Part shown: in pieces, positions 49,347-60,371 of the stretch
Position numbering within the stretch: position 1 is the stretch's first letter
Layout of the letters: the number at the start of each line of letters is the position of its first letter
Assembly: GCF_000282615.1 (NCBI RefSeq)
Contig: NZ_AKIY01000017.1
Span: 1-64,000 of the forward strand
Origin: Bradyrhizobium sp. YR681
Lineage (GTDB): Bacteria > Pseudomonadota > Alphaproteobacteria > Rhizobiales > Xanthobacteraceae
Length of the DNA stretch: 64,000 nt
Direction: 5' to 3'
The notes under the pieces: model-generated
What the model was told of the DNA's origin: nothing
Databases searched by the model: none
Seen by the model: only the letters and a program-made list of their open reading frames with translations
Made by a program: the position numbers and the translations under genes

Positions 49347-50606
49347 CTATCCCTGCCGCGGCTTAAAGTTCTCGATCACCCGCAGCAGCACGCGCGCTCC
49401 GGCGTCGGCATCTGCCGGCTCGACATGCTCATCCGGATGATGACTGATGCCGCCGCGACAGCGGACGAAGATCATGCCGACGTCGGCGATGTCGATCATC
49501 GCCATGCCGTCATGCCCGGCTCCGCTCGGCAGCTCGAACACGGAAAAGCCCTCCGCGGCGATTGCCTGCGCGATCTGGCCCTTCAGCCAGGACGCGCAAG
49601 GCGCGGTGCGGTTTTCATGGGTGACGTCGAGCTGGAGCGCCAGTTGCCGGCGTTTTGCGATCGCCTCGATCTGCCTGACGATGTCGGCCACCGCGCGCTT
49701 GCGATGCATGTCGGTCGGCGCTCGCATGTCGATGGTGAAGGACACCTCACCCGGAATGACGTTGGTCGCGCCGGGCCGCGCCTGGATATAGCCGACGGTG
49801 CCGACCAGGCCAGCCTCGTCGGTCCGGCAGAACTGCTCGATCGCGCCGATGCATTCGGCCGCACCCGTGAGCGCGTCACGGCGCAGCGCCATCGGCACCG
49901 TGCCGGCGTGACCGGCCATGCCGGTCAGCCGTGCGGCAAGCCGCGTCGCGCCGGCAATCGCGGTGACGACGCCGACGGGGAGGTTCTGCGCTTCCAGCAC
50001 CGGCCCCTGCTCGATGTGCAGTTCGAGATAAGCGAGCAGCTCGCGCCGGGTCCGCGCGGCCGCGCCAATATGATCGGGATCGAGGCCGAACGTGACGAGC
50101 GCATCGCTCATCGAGACGCCGTCGCGGTCGCGCGTGTTGAGAAGGCTCTCGTCAAAGGTGCCGGCCACGGCGCGGCTGCCCAGCAGCGTGGACGCGAAAC
50201 GCACGCCCTCTTCATCGGCAAAGCCGATGACCTCGACCGCAAACGGCAGACGCTTGCCACGACGGTTGAGATCGGCGACGCAGGCAATCGCCGTGATGAC
50301 GCCCAGCGGGCCGTCCCATTTGCCGGCATCGCGCACGGTGTCGTAATGCGAGCCCAGCATCAGGCAGGGTGAACCCGGCCGCTCGCCTTCATACCGGCCG
50401 CAAACATTGCCGATCGCATCGAGATGCGCGCTCATGCCGGCATCGCGCATCCAGGTCAGGATGAGGTCCGCGGCCGTGCGCAGCTCCTTGCTGAGATAGA
50501 TGCGAGTGAGCTTTTCGGGGTCTTCCGAGATCGCGCCGAGCTCGTTGATGCGGCGAACGATCTCCTTGCCGAGCGATGCATCGTGAACGGCGTTACCAGC
50601 ACCCAT
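49347..50606 (-). CDS. Allantoate amidohydrolase/N-carbamoyl amino-acid hydrolase (M20 family)
   Basis: The 419-residue protein is started at ATG 50606 (MGAGNAVHDASLG); a TTG at 50684 extends it by 26 residues. Metal ligands of the dinuclear site are shown by LMLGSHYDTVRDAGKWDGPLG (His, Asp), GFADEEGVRF (Glu pair) and LELHIEQGPVLE, with the C-terminal HHPDEHV. GAGHDGMAM and the AGATRLAARLTGMAGHAGTVPM domain fit the AllC/UAH/HyuC family. Purine-ureide degradation is favoured by the neighbours (ade, deaminases, BMP transporter), but N-carbamoyl-beta-alanine or other carbamoyl substrates are possible. Confidence 0.78.
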   Translation of the reverse strand: MGAGNAVHDASLGKEIVRRINELGAISEDPEKLTRIYLSKELRTAADLILTWMRDAGMSAHLDAIGNVCGRYEGERPGSPCLMLGSHYDTVRDAGKWDGPLGVITAIACVADLNRRGKRLPFAVEVIGFADEEGVRFASTLLGSRAVAGTFDESLLNTRDRDGVSMSDALVTFGLDPDHIGAAARTRRELLAYLELHIEQGPVLEAQNLPVGVVTAIAGATRLAARLTGMAGHAGTVPMALRRDALTGAAECIGAIEQFCRTDEAGLVGTVGYIQARPGATNVIPGEVSFTIDMRAPTDMHRKRAVADIVRQIEAIAKRRQLALQLDVTHENRTAPCASWLKGQIAQAIAAEGFSVFELPSGAGHDGMAMIDIADVGMIFVRCRGGISHHPDEHVEPADADAGARVLLRVIENFKPRQG

Positions 50607-50922
50607 CTCGGCGAGCTTTCCATCTTCGAGGGACCACAGCGGCGGCGGCCCTGACGACAATCGATACAAGTTCGGTGCCAGCAAGATCGTGCAGCCGGCA
50701 CCGCCCCAATCCGCGCGTGGTTAGCATGAATGTGCCTTGCCGGCAGACCGTTCGGGCCCGGTCATGCACACCCTGAAGCGGGTTTGGATTGCTCAACTCA
50801 ATTGCATACAACGATTAGATAGTGCTTATAAATTAGCCTGCCGCTTTCCTCGCCAGCATCGAGTATCGAGATATAGTCTATATATTTCAGTCTCTTATAT
50901 CAAAATGCATGATCGGTAATCT
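50607..50922. other. Intergenic between divergent nitrogen genes
   Basis: No gene is visible. The region is AT-rich near 50800-50910 and should carry activator sites for the sigma-54 promoter at 50923, but I see no clear NtrC palindrome (TGCAC-N5-GTGCA). Confidence 0.4.
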
Positions 50923-50938
50923 CTGGCACGAAGCTTGC
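50923..50938 (+). promoter_or_regulatory. Sigma-54 promoter of the BMP/biuH operon
   Basis: CTGGCACGAAGCTTGC is a near-perfect sigma-54 promoter (GG at 50925-50926, GC at 50937-50938). The first gene starts 76 bases downstream, so a leader of about 60 bases is expected. Confidence 0.8.
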
Positions 50939-51013
50939 GACAACTTGTTCCGGGCTCCGCCAGACCGGCGCAGCCGCGAGATTAAGGCGGTGCATCCGCC
51001 AAGGGAGCGAGCA

Positions 51014-52126
51014 ATGGATTTTGGCAGGATTTCACGACGGCATTTGTTGCAAGGCGGCGCGGCCCTCACCCTCGGCGCGGCCGCCGGTGCCCGCCCGGCC
51101 TTCGCGGCCGACACCACCATCGGCTTCATCTATGTCGGCTCGCGCGATGACTACGGCTACAATCAGGCCCATGCGCAGGGCGCAGCGGCCCTGAAGAAGA
51201 TTCCCGGACTGAAGGTCGTCGAGGAAGAGAAGGTGCCGGAGACCGACGCGGTCGAAAAGACGATCGAGTCCATGATCAATCTCGACGGCGCCACCCTGCT
51301 CTTCCCGACCTCGTTCGGCTACTACAACCCGCACATGATCAAGATGGCCAACAAGTTCCCGAAGCTGCGCTTCGAGCACTGCGGCGGCCTCTGGAGCGAC
51401 AAGGACCCGAAGAACGCCGGCAGCTATTTCGGTTACATTGACGAAGCCCAATATATCTCCGGCATCGTCGCCGGTTACACCTCGAAGACCGGCAAGCTCG
51501 GCTTCGTCGCGGCAAAGCCGATCCCGCAGGTGCTGCGAAACATCAACGCCTTCGCGCTCGGCGCCAAGCTCGCAAATCCCAAGGCGACGACGCAAGTCAT
51601 CTTCACCGGCGACTGGTCGATGCCGGTCAAGGAAGCCGAGGCGACCAACAGCCTGATCGACCAGGGTGTCGACGTGCTCACCTGCCACGTCGACGGCCCC
51701 AAGACCATGGTCGAGAACGCTGCGCGCCGCGGCGCAATGGTCTGCGGCTATCACGTCAACCAGTCGCCGCTGGCGCCGAAGGCGTATCTCACCGGCGCCG
51801 AGTGGAATTGGGAAGCGCTCTATCCGAAGTTCGTCAAGATGATCGCCGCCGGCGAAATCATTCCGAACTTCTATCGCGGCGGCCTCAAGGAAGAGATCGT
51901 GAAGACCTCGCCCTATGGCGAAGCTGTCTCCGCCGAGGCACGCAAGCATGCCGACGAGGTCAAGGCAAAATTCCTGTCGGCCGAAGGCTACGCCATCTTC
52001 AAGGGCGGACAGGTCGACAACAAGGGCAAGACCGTCATCCCGGCCGGCACCGATCGGGGCCAGAAGGATCCCGAGCTCGAGAAGATGGACTACCTCGTCG
52101 AAGGCGTGATCGGAGCGACTTCGTGA
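51014..52126 (+). CDS. BMP-family ABC transporter substrate-binding protein (first system)
   Basis: The 370-residue protein starts at ATG 51014 behind AAGGGAG and has a twin-arginine-type signal (RISRRHLLQGGAAL, residues 5-18), ending at AFA. The mature protein is a basic-membrane-protein (PnrA/Med-like) binding lobe: IGFIYVGSRDDYGYNQAH, FPTSFGYYNPHMIKMA and GYIDEAQYISGIVAGYTSKTGKLGFVA. These proteins bind nucleosides or related bases. It is the first gene of an operon controlled by the sigma-54 promoter at 50923, so induction under nitrogen limitation is likely. Tat export of a binding protein is unusual and worth noting. Confidence 0.85.
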   Translation: MDFGRISRRHLLQGGAALTLGAAAGARPAFAADTTIGFIYVGSRDDYGYNQAHAQGAAALKKIPGLKVVEEEKVPETDAVEKTIESMINLDGATLLFPTSFGYYNPHMIKMANKFPKLRFEHCGGLWSDKDPKNAGSYFGYIDEAQYISGIVAGYTSKTGKLGFVAAKPIPQVLRNINAFALGAKLANPKATTQVIFTGDWSMPVKEAEATNSLIDQGVDVLTCHVDGPKTMVENAARRGAMVCGYHVNQSPLAPKAYLTGAEWNWEALYPKFVKMIAAGEIIPNFYRGGLKEEIVKTSPYGEAVSAEARKHADEVKAKFLSAEGYAIFKGGQVDNKGKTVIPAGTDRGQKDPELEKMDYLVEGVIGATS

Positions 52127-53235
52127 CGACGGAAGCGGCGGATTCCACTGAAGCGGTCGGGACGATTGCCCCGGCCGCCGATCCCGGCTTCCTCCAGCGC
52201 CACGGCGCGACAATTGAATACATCCTGATCCCGGGCGCGGCGCTGGCCGGCGCGCTCGCGGTGTTCGGCATCTTCGTGGCGATGTTCGGCAAGAACCCGC
52301 TCGATCTCTACTTTTATATGTACTACGGCGCCTTCGGCACCTGGTTCTCCTGGCAGAACACGCTGACGCGCGCGGCGCCCCTGGTCCTCACTGCGCTCTG
52401 CACGGCGCTACCCGCACAGCTCGGCATGGTGATCATCGGCGGCGAAGGCGCGCTGCTGATCGGCGCGCTGTCGGCGACCAGCGCCGCGCTCGCGCTTCAG
52501 GGCCTGCCGCCGCTGGTCGTGCAGATCGCCATGGTCATCGCCGGCGTGACCGGCGGCGGCCTGTGGATCATGCTCTCGGGCGCGCTGCGGCAGTACCGCG
52601 GCGTCAATGAGACCATCTCGAGCCTGCTGCTGGTCTATATCGCGCTCGCGATCCTCAATCATCTCGTCGAGGGGATGATGCGCGACCCCGCCAGCCTCAA
52701 CAAGCCGTCGACCCGCGAGATCGGCGCCGCCAACATGATCGGCTCCATCCCCGGCACCGACGTGCATTGGGGCCTCGTCTTCGGCCTCGTCGCCGCGATC
52801 GCCGCCTACATCCTGATCTATCACACCGTGTTCGGCTTTGCCGCGCGCGTGGCCGGCGGCAACATCCGCGCCGCCAAAATCGTCGGCCTCGGCGTCAGCA
52901 AGCTGATCCTGACCATCTGCTTCCTCGCCGGCGGCGCCGCGGGCCTTGCCGGCATGGTCGAGGTCGCCGCCGTGCAGGGACGCACCAACGCCAACCTCGC
53001 CGCGGGCTATGGCTTCACCGGCATTCTCGTTGCGTTCCTCGCGCGGCAGAATCCGCTTGCCATCATCCCGGTCGCGATCCTGCTCGGCGGCATCAGCGCC
53101 AGCGGCGGCCTGCTGCAGCGCCGGCTCGGATTGCCCGATGCGTCCGTGCTCGTGCTGCAAGGCATCATCTTCGTCTTCGTGCTGGCCAGCGATGCTCTCT
53201 ATGGCCGCATCGGATTTCTGAAAGGCAAGTCCTGA
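52123..53235 (+). CDS. BMP-family ABC transporter permease
   Basis: The 370-residue protein starts with GTG at 52123, overlapping the previous stop by four bases. It has about ten hydrophobic segments and belongs to the BPD_transp_2 permease group (branched-chain/BMP type): GMVIIGGEGALLIGALSA, NETISSLLLVYIALAILNHLVEG and GYGFTGILVAFLARQNPLAIIPVAIL. It forms the channel with the permease encoded next and the ATPase at 54867. The equivalent gene in the second system is at 60355. Confidence 0.85.
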   Translation: MTTEAADSTEAVGTIAPAADPGFLQRHGATIEYILIPGAALAGALAVFGIFVAMFGKNPLDLYFYMYYGAFGTWFSWQNTLTRAAPLVLTALCTALPAQLGMVIIGGEGALLIGALSATSAALALQGLPPLVVQIAMVIAGVTGGGLWIMLSGALRQYRGVNETISSLLLVYIALAILNHLVEGMMRDPASLNKPSTREIGAANMIGSIPGTDVHWGLVFGLVAAIAAYILIYHTVFGFAARVAGGNIRAAKIVGLGVSKLILTICFLAGGAAGLAGMVEVAAVQGRTNANLAAGYGFTGILVAFLARQNPLAIIPVAILLGGISASGGLLQRRLGLPDASVLVLQGIIFVFVLASDALYGRIGFLKGKS

Positions 53236-54161
53236 TGGCAGACGGATCGATCGGACTCTGGACCGTCCCGCTCGCCGTGCTCGGCGGCGCCATTCGCGTC
53301 TCAACACCATTCCTGTTCGTGAGCCTCGGCGAATGCATCACCGAGCGCTCCGGCCGCATCAATCTCGGCCTCGAAGGCACGCTGGTGATGGGCGCGATGA
53401 GCGCCTATGGCATCTCCTATCTTTCCGGCTCGCCCTGGCTCGGCGTCCTCGCAGCCGGCATCACCGGCGCACTGCTCGGGGCGCTGCATGCGGGCATCTG
53501 TTCGTTGCCGCGCGTCAACGACGTCGCGGTCGGCATCGCCTTGATGCTGTTCGGCACGGGACTCGCCTTCTATCTCGGCAAGCCGCTGATCGAGCCCACC
53601 GCGCCCCGCCTGCCTGCGATCGATTTCGGCTGGTGGAGCGACGTCCCGCAGGTGCGCGCCGCGTTGCGGGTCAATGTCCTCTTCCTGATCGGCGTCGCGC
53701 TTGCGCCGATCCTCTATTGGGCCTTCCGCACCACGCGCTGGGGCCTCCTGATCCGCACCGCCGGCGAAAGTTCGGATGCCGCGCGTGCGATGGGTCATTC
53801 CGTGCTGCTGATCCGCCTGCGCGCGACCATGGTTGGCGGCTTCCTCGCCGGCATCGGCGGCTCGTTCCTGTCGCTGTTCTATCCCGGCAGCTGGAACGAG
53901 GGCCTGTCCTCGGGCCAGGGCATCACCGCCGTCGCGCTCGTGATCTTCGCGCGCTGGGATCCCTTGCTCTGCCTGTGGGCCTCGCTCGCCTTCGGCGGCG
54001 CCGCAGCACTCGGACCTGCGCTGCAATCGGTCGGCGTCACCTCCGGCTATCACCTCTTCAACGCCGCGCCCTACATCCTGACGCTGGCGATCATGATCAT
54101 CACCTGCTCGCCGAAGCGAACGCTCACCGGCGCGCCCGCCGAACTCTCGATCACACGGTAA
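53235..54161 (+). CDS. BMP-family ABC transporter permease
   Basis: The 308-residue protein starts at ATG 53235, overlapping the upstream stop by one base. The [26 protein letters not shown] opening and [28 protein letters not shown], with GMTSG-like [17 protein letters not shown], are typical of this second, shorter permease (NupQ-like). Its start with [11 protein letters not shown]-type hydrophobic segments gives eight to nine membrane helices. It forms a heterodimer with the preceding permease. Confidence 0.85.
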   Translation: MADGSIGLWTVPLAVLGGAIRVSTPFLFVSLGECITERSGRINLGLEGTLVMGAMSAYGISYLSGSPWLGVLAAGITGALLGALHAGICSLPRVNDVAVGIALMLFGTGLAFYLGKPLIEPTAPRLPAIDFGWWSDVPQVRAALRVNVLFLIGVALAPILYWAFRTTRWGLLIRTAGESSDAARAMGHSVLLIRLRATMVGGFLAGIGGSFLSLFYPGSWNEGLSSGQGITAVALVIFARWDPLLCLWASLAFGGAAALGPALQSVGVTSGYHLFNAAPYILTLAIMIITCSPKRTLTGAPAELSITR

Positions 54162-54186
54162 CACGCGACACGCAAAGAGGTCGTCC

Positions 54187-54870
54187 ATGCCCGAGCGCTA
54201 CATTAAGTCCGAGCCCTATGCCTGGCCTTACAACGGCGATCTCCGCCCCGAGAATACCGCGCTTGTTATCATCGACATGCAGACCGATTTCTGCGGGATC
54301 GGCGGCTATGTCGACAAGATGGGCTATGACCTCTCGCTGACGCGGGCGCCGATCGAGCCGATCAGGAAGCTGCTCGCAGCGATGCGCGCACAAGGCTTCC
54401 ACATCATCCATACCCGCGAAGGCCATCGCCCCGATCTCTCCGACCTGCCCGCCAACAAGCGCTGGCGCTCGCGCCAGATCGGCGCCGGCATCGGCGATCC
54501 CGGCCCCTGCGGCCGCATCCTGGTGCGCGGCGAGCCCGGCTGGGACATCATCGAGGAGCTGGCGCCGCTGCCGGGTGAACCGATCATCGACAAGCCTGGC
54601 AAGGGCTCGTTCTGCGCCACCGATCTCGAACTGATCCTGCGCGTGCGCGGCATCGAGAACATCGTGCTCACCGGCATCACCACCGACGTCTGCGTCCACA
54701 CCACCATGCGCGAGGCCAATGACCGCGGCTTCGAATGCGTGCTGCTGCACGATTGCTGCGGCGCGACCGACAAGAGCAACCACGAGCACGCGCTGAAGAT
54801 GATCAAGATGCAGGGCGGCGTGTTCGGGGCTGTCTCGACCTCCGACGCCTTCATCGGAGCGATTTCGTGA
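54187..54870 (+). CDS. biuH: Biuret amidohydrolase-like cysteine hydrolase
   Basis: The isochorismatase-family enzyme probably splits biuret to allophanate and ammonia, although other ureides are possible. The 227-residue protein starts at ATG 54187. Its catalytic triad is Asp30 (VIIDMQTDF), Lys136 ([10 protein letters not shown]) and Cys169 (TTDVCVHTT). The PYAWPYNG opening, the [19 protein letters not shown] loop and [18 protein letters not shown] closely match my recollection of Rhizobium leguminosarum BiuH. The gene is embedded between the permease and ATPase genes of the BMP operon, so the imported substrate may be a ureide rather than only nucleosides. Confidence 0.82.
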   Translation: MPERYIKSEPYAWPYNGDLRPENTALVIIDMQTDFCGIGGYVDKMGYDLSLTRAPIEPIRKLLAAMRAQGFHIIHTREGHRPDLSDLPANKRWRSRQIGAGIGDPGPCGRILVRGEPGWDIIEELAPLPGEPIIDKPGKGSFCATDLELILRVRGIENIVLTGITTDVCVHTTMREANDRGFECVLLHDCCGATDKSNHEHALKMIKMQGGVFGAVSTSDAFIGAIS

Positions 54871-56399
54871 TCATCGGCGAGACGCCCCCACCCTCAGGCG
54901 CGTTCGGCGTCGACGCCATCGCCATGACGATGCGCTTCGGCGACTTCCTGGCGCTGGACAATGTCGAGCTGAAGGTGCGGCCAGGCTCATTCCACGCGCT
55001 GCTCGGCGAGAACGGCGCCGGCAAGTCGACGCTCGTCAAATGCATCATGGGTTACTACCACGCGACCGAAGGCGACATCATCGTCGGCGGCCGCGAGCAG
55101 GCGATTGCCAACCCGAAGGACGCCCACGCGCTCGGCCTCGGCATGGTCTATCAGCATTTTACGCTGGTGCCGGCCATGACGGTCGCGGAAAATCTCGTGC
55201 TGGCGCGCGATGACGTTCCGGCCGTGGTGAATTGGCCGAAGGAGATGAAGGAGCTCGAGTCCTTCCTGGCGCGCATGCCGTTCAAGGTGCCGCTCTCCGC
55301 AAAAGTCTCCGACATCTCCGCCGGCGAACGGCAGAAATGCGAGATCCTCAAGCAGCTCTATCTGAAGCGCCGCTTCCTGATTCTGGACGAGCCGACCTCG
55401 GTGCTGACGCCGGCAGAGGCCGACGAGGTGCTCGGCATGCTCCGCGACATGGTCGTGAAGGGCGAGCTGACCATTTTGATGATCACGCACAAGTTCCGCG
55501 AGGTCATGGCCTTCGCCGACGACGTCACCATCCTGCGCCGCGGCAAGCTCGCCGGAGCCGGCAAGGTGTCCGAACTCACGCCCGATGCGATGGCGCGCAC
55601 CATGATCGGCGCCGAGGAACTCACTGTGCAGCCACCGCGCACCGGCGAAGCCGGCAAGGCGCGGCTGGAACTGGAAAAGGTCCGTGCACTCGATGACGCA
55701 GGCGCGGTCGCCGTGCACAACGTTTCGCTGACCGTGCGCGCCGGCGAGATCGTCGGCATCGCCGGTGTCTCCGGCAATGGCCAGCGGCAGCTCGTCGAAG
55801 TCCTGGCCGGCCAGCGCGATGCCGAGGGCGGAGAAATCCGCGTCGCAGGCGATCCCTACCACGCCAGCCGCGAGGAGATGCGGCGCCACAAGATGTCGCT
55901 GCTGCCGGAGGAGCCGCTGAAGAATGCCTGCGTCGGCGGCATGAGCGTTGCCGACAACATCGCCTTCCGCGAATTCGACCGCGCGCCCTTTGCGAGCGGC
56001 GGCTGGTGGCTCAACCGCGGCGCCTTCCGCGACGACGCCAGGAAGAAGATCGGCCAGTACAAGATCAAGACCCGCACGCCGGACACGCCGATCTCGGCGC
56101 TCTCGGGCGGCAACGTGCAGCGCGCCGTGCTCGCCCGCGAGCTTGCGGGCGACGTCGAGGTATTGATCGCGGCCAATCCCTGCTTCGGCCTCGACTTCGC
56201 GGCCGTCGCCCAGATCCACGCCGAGATCATGGCCGCGCGCAACCGCGGCGCGGCCGTGCTGCTGGTCAGCGAGGACCTCGACGAACTGCTCGAACTGTCC
56301 GACCGGCTGGTGGTGATGTTCCACGGCGAATTCGTGTATGAAGCACGGACCAGCGAAGCCGACCTCACCGTGGTCGGCCGTCACATGGCGGGGCACTGA
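54867..56399 (+). CDS. BMP-family ABC transporter ATP-binding protein (duplicated NBD)
   Basis: The 510-residue protein starts with GTG at 54867, overlapping the biuH stop by four bases. It has two ABC domains in one chain. The first is canonical: Walker A GENGAGKS at 48-55, signature [11 protein letters not shown] and Walker [14 protein letters not shown]. In the second, the Walker A is GVSGNGQR, lacking Lys, and the Walker B reads [11 protein letters not shown], so only one site hydrolyses ATP. This asymmetry is usual in the sugar/nucleoside (RbsA/NupO-type) group. It powers the importer encoded by 51014-54161. Confidence 0.87.
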   Translation: MIIGETPPPSGAFGVDAIAMTMRFGDFLALDNVELKVRPGSFHALLGENGAGKSTLVKCIMGYYHATEGDIIVGGREQAIANPKDAHALGLGMVYQHFTLVPAMTVAENLVLARDDVPAVVNWPKEMKELESFLARMPFKVPLSAKVSDISAGERQKCEILKQLYLKRRFLILDEPTSVLTPAEADEVLGMLRDMVVKGELTILMITHKFREVMAFADDVTILRRGKLAGAGKVSELTPDAMARTMIGAEELTVQPPRTGEAGKARLELEKVRALDDAGAVAVHNVSLTVRAGEIVGIAGVSGNGQRQLVEVLAGQRDAEGGEIRVAGDPYHASREEMRRHKMSLLPEEPLKNACVGGMSVADNIAFREFDRAPFASGGWWLNRGAFRDDARKKIGQYKIKTRTPDTPISALSGGNVQRAVLARELAGDVEVLIAANPCFGLDFAAVAQIHAEIMAARNRGAAVLLVSEDLDELLELSDRLVVMFHGEFVYEARTSEADLTVVGRHMAGH

Positions 56400-56413
56400 C
56401 CCGCGGAGGAGCG

Positions 56414-56899
56414 ATGAGCGGTACAGCCGTACGTGACGAGCAGTTTTTGCGCCTGTCCTTCGCGGTCGCCCGCCGCTCGCTCACCCATGGCAATCATCCG
56501 TTCGGCTGCATCGTCGTGGATGCGAACGGCAAGGTCCTGATCGAGGCCGAGAACGGCTACATGCCGGACCATGACGGCACTGCGCATGCCGAACGCCTCG
56601 CGGCCACACAGGCCTGCCGCACGCTCAGCCGCGAGATACTGGCGACAGCGACGCTCTATTCCTCGGCAGAACCCTGCGCGATGTGCGCGGGCGCGATCTA
56701 CTGGGCCGGCATCGGCCGCGTGGTCTACGGCCTCAGCGAGCACCGCCTGCGCGGCGTCACCGGCAACCATCCGGAGAACCCCACGCTCGATCTGCCCTGC
56801 CGCGTGGTGTTTGGCAGCGGCCAGCGGCCGACCGACGTTGTGGGGCCGCTGCTGGAAGACGAAGCGGAGGCTCTCCACGACGGCGTCTGGGCAAAGTAG
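56414..56899 (+). CDS. Nucleobase/nucleoside deaminase (cytidine deaminase-like superfamily)
   Basis: The 161-residue protein starts at ATG 56414, 14 bases after the ATPase stop. The zinc site is His58-Ala-Glu60 (TAHAERLAA) and PCAMC at 87-91 (Cys88, Cys91). The motif HGNHPFGCIVVD and C-terminal VVFGSGQRPTDVVGP fit the GuaD/TadA-like nucleoside deaminase branch; guanine deaminase is the best guess. It ends the operon behind the sigma-54 promoter and would release ammonia from an imported purine. Confidence 0.8.
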   Translation: MSGTAVRDEQFLRLSFAVARRSLTHGNHPFGCIVVDANGKVLIEAENGYMPDHDGTAHAERLAATQACRTLSREILATATLYSSAEPCAMCAGAIYWAGIGRVVYGLSEHRLRGVTGNHPENPTLDLPCRVVFGSGQRPTDVVGPLLEDEAEALHDGVWAK

Positions 56900-56921
56900 G
56901 CGCTTCCACAAACTCCGAACC

Positions 56922-57036
56922 GTAGGGTGGGTTAGCTGTGCAGATGCGCAAAGCGCGTCTGCAGGGCGTAACCCACCAATTCCGCATCTACGGAAATAGA
57001 CAGTGGTGGATTACGCCTTCGGCTAATCCACCCTAC
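56922..57036. repeat. REP-like double-palindrome element
   Basis: GTAGGGTGGGTTA and GTAACCCACC form the first arm pair, and GTGGATTACGC with GGCTAATCCACCCTAC the second. The outer ends GTAGGGTGG and CCACCCTAC are inverse. Such REP-type repeats are common in intergenic positions in Bradyrhizobium. It lies between the deaminase gene and the outer-membrane channel gene, which converge. Confidence 0.75.
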
Positions 57037-57048
57037 GCACCAGCGTTT

Positions 57049-57092
57049 CAAAAACGGAATGGCGCCGCGCATCTCTGCGCGACGCCATTCGA
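57049..57092 (-). terminator. Intrinsic terminator of the outer-membrane channel gene
   Basis: On the minus strand GAATGGCGTCGCGCA pairs with TGCGCGGCGCCATTC, followed by CGTTTTTG. It begins 22 bases after the gene's stop. Confidence 0.75.
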
Positions 57093-57113
57093 ACCTTGGA
57101 GATCGTCAGCCGA

Positions 57114-58220
57114 TCAGAACTTCACGGTCACGCCACCGTAAACCGTGGACTCGGTGCAGCTCTTGGTGCTCTGGCCCGTCGCCGCGACCGTGCAGACGCC
57201 AGCCATCGCGTTGTGGTCGAGGCCGAACTTGTTCTGCCAGTAGCGATAGGCAACCCAGAGGTCGACGAAGTGCGAGTACTTGTCACCCCAGACCGCCTTC
57301 GAGGCATCGAAGGTCAGGCGGATCGGTTCGCTGTTCAACTCGGTCTTGGACTTGGTGCTGAAGATGCCGGTGCCGGACAGCGCAGGCAGGCCGTTCGAGT
57401 CGCCCTTCGGGCCATACCAGCCGGCGCGGCCGCTGATCGACCAGAACTGCATGTTCGGCGGCAGGAAGCCGAGGTCCATGTAGTAGTTGATTTCGACGGC
57501 CCAGGTCGGCTTGTAGCTGACATTGCCGTCCGAGTTACAGGTCACGCCCGGAACGCCCGGTCCGAACAGGCCGCACTGCGTGAAGGCGTTGTGGTTCAGG
57601 AACTCGTAGTACATCAACGGCGCGACGTTGAAGTAGCCCTTGTAGGGAAGGTCGAAAGCGAACTGCAGACCGGCGACGACATCGCGCTTGGCGGGCGCGA
57701 GGAAGTTGTTCTCGGTATTGGCGTCCATACCGACTTCGAACGAGATGTTGTGCAGCGGCCCCATGGTGAAGGCCTTGGTGTTGAAGATCTCGTTCCAGCC
57801 GAAGGTCGAGCGGAACAGGCCGTAGATCTCGGTCGCGCCGGCGCAATCGGCGGCGCCGCCGGTGATGGTCACGCCCGGCGCGGTGCAGGGCGAAGCGGGA
57901 TCGTTCTTGCCCGACTTGAACATCGAGATGGTGAAGAAGTTGGTGCCGTAGGCCCAGAGGTCGAAGTGGGTGAAGGAGTAGACCTGCTTGGCAGTGGTGC
58001 CGTTGATGCTGCCGTCCGGACGGGTGCTCCACATGCCGGGATCGGTGCCTTTGGGCATCCAGGAGAATGACACGCGGTTGTCGATCACCAGGAAGAACGG
58101 GAGGTCGGCCGCCTTCTTGGCAGCCTTGACCGGCAGATCCGCCGCCTGGGCCAGACCACTTGTGGCGAGCGTAGCAAGAGACAGCGCCGCGGCTGCAATT
58201 GCCTTGAAACGAAACGACAT
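57114..58220 (-). CDS. Outer-membrane beta-barrel protein, possibly Tsx-like nucleoside channel
   Basis: The 368-residue protein starts at ATG 58220 (MSFRFKAIAAAALSLATL) with a signal peptide ending near AQA; the longer frame is rejected. The mature chain is rich in aromatic residues and alternating strands, and ends VYGGVTVKF with a terminal Phe typical of outer-membrane barrels. YSFTHFDLWAYGTNFFTISMF, WNEIFNTKAFTMGP and DLWVAYRYWQNKFG resemble the Tsx nucleoside-channel family. Four Cys occur in surface loops. It lies between two BMP-type ABC importers, which would need such a channel. Family assignment is tentative. Confidence 0.6.
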   Translation of the reverse strand: MSFRFKAIAAAALSLATLATSGLAQAADLPVKAAKKAADLPFFLVIDNRVSFSWMPKGTDPGMWSTRPDGSINGTTAKQVYSFTHFDLWAYGTNFFTISMFKSGKNDPASPCTAPGVTITGGAADCAGATEIYGLFRSTFGWNEIFNTKAFTMGPLHNISFEVGMDANTENNFLAPAKRDVVAGLQFAFDLPYKGYFNVAPLMYYEFLNHNAFTQCGLFGPGVPGVTCNSDGNVSYKPTWAVEINYYMDLGFLPPNMQFWSISGRAGWYGPKGDSNGLPALSGTGIFSTKSKTELNSEPIRLTFDASKAVWGDKYSHFVDLWVAYRYWQNKFGLDHNAMAGVCTVAATGQSTKSCTESTVYGGVTVKF

Positions 58221-58781
58221 CCTGATACCCCCAAGTTTGGACAAAAAATGAACGTCCCTTGGGTGCGACACTTGCGCCGATCTCCCGGGGTGAGAAGCCT
58301 CAACTTTTTTCAAGGCATGCCGCATGTTTCGGCAGGCATCGACATGTCCTCGCGGAATTTTGAGGGTTTTTGCGCTTCGCCATGGCGTGCATGCGGCTTC
58401 GCAACATCAGTCCTTGCCTGACATTCCCGTTTGATTTCGTTTGTCTTTTGTAACGAACCAGCGGGCCAGGGACGCCGATCGGCCGCGATGATGATCTCGA
58501 TCCGAAATTGCATACGCGAGCTGGCGCGTTTTTGCTCAACTTCACGTCAAGCCTGCACGGTAGGTTCCGATTTGGATTGAATCGTCACAATTTTGCAACA
58601 GGCTCTCCTTGCAGGAGAGGACGTCAAAAGCGCTCCCCAATTCCGCTTGAGCCAATCAGCGCCCGATGCGGGCTGCGACTCGCCGGGCCCTGCCGCCTGC
58701 CGAAGCGTTGAGCAAGGGATGACGCTTTTTCACACCTTACGCGGCGGTTCAAACTAGCCCAGTATTGAGGCACTTCACCCC
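58221..58781. other. Intergenic between divergent channel and ABC operons
   Basis: The 561-bp stretch has no convincing gene. It should hold the promoters of the channel gene (minus) and the second BMP operon (plus). A TTGAAA-like -35 box occurs near 58310 on the minus strand, but a full promoter cannot be confirmed. Confidence 0.4.

Positions 58782-60354
<1,573 letters not shown>

Positions 60355-60371
<17 letters not shown>

Noticed and set aside
58521-58536. CTGGCGCGTTTTTGCT as a sigma-54 promoter for the second BMP operon
   Set aside because: The GG and GC are one base too close (9 instead of 10 bases between) and the -24 box has a mismatch.
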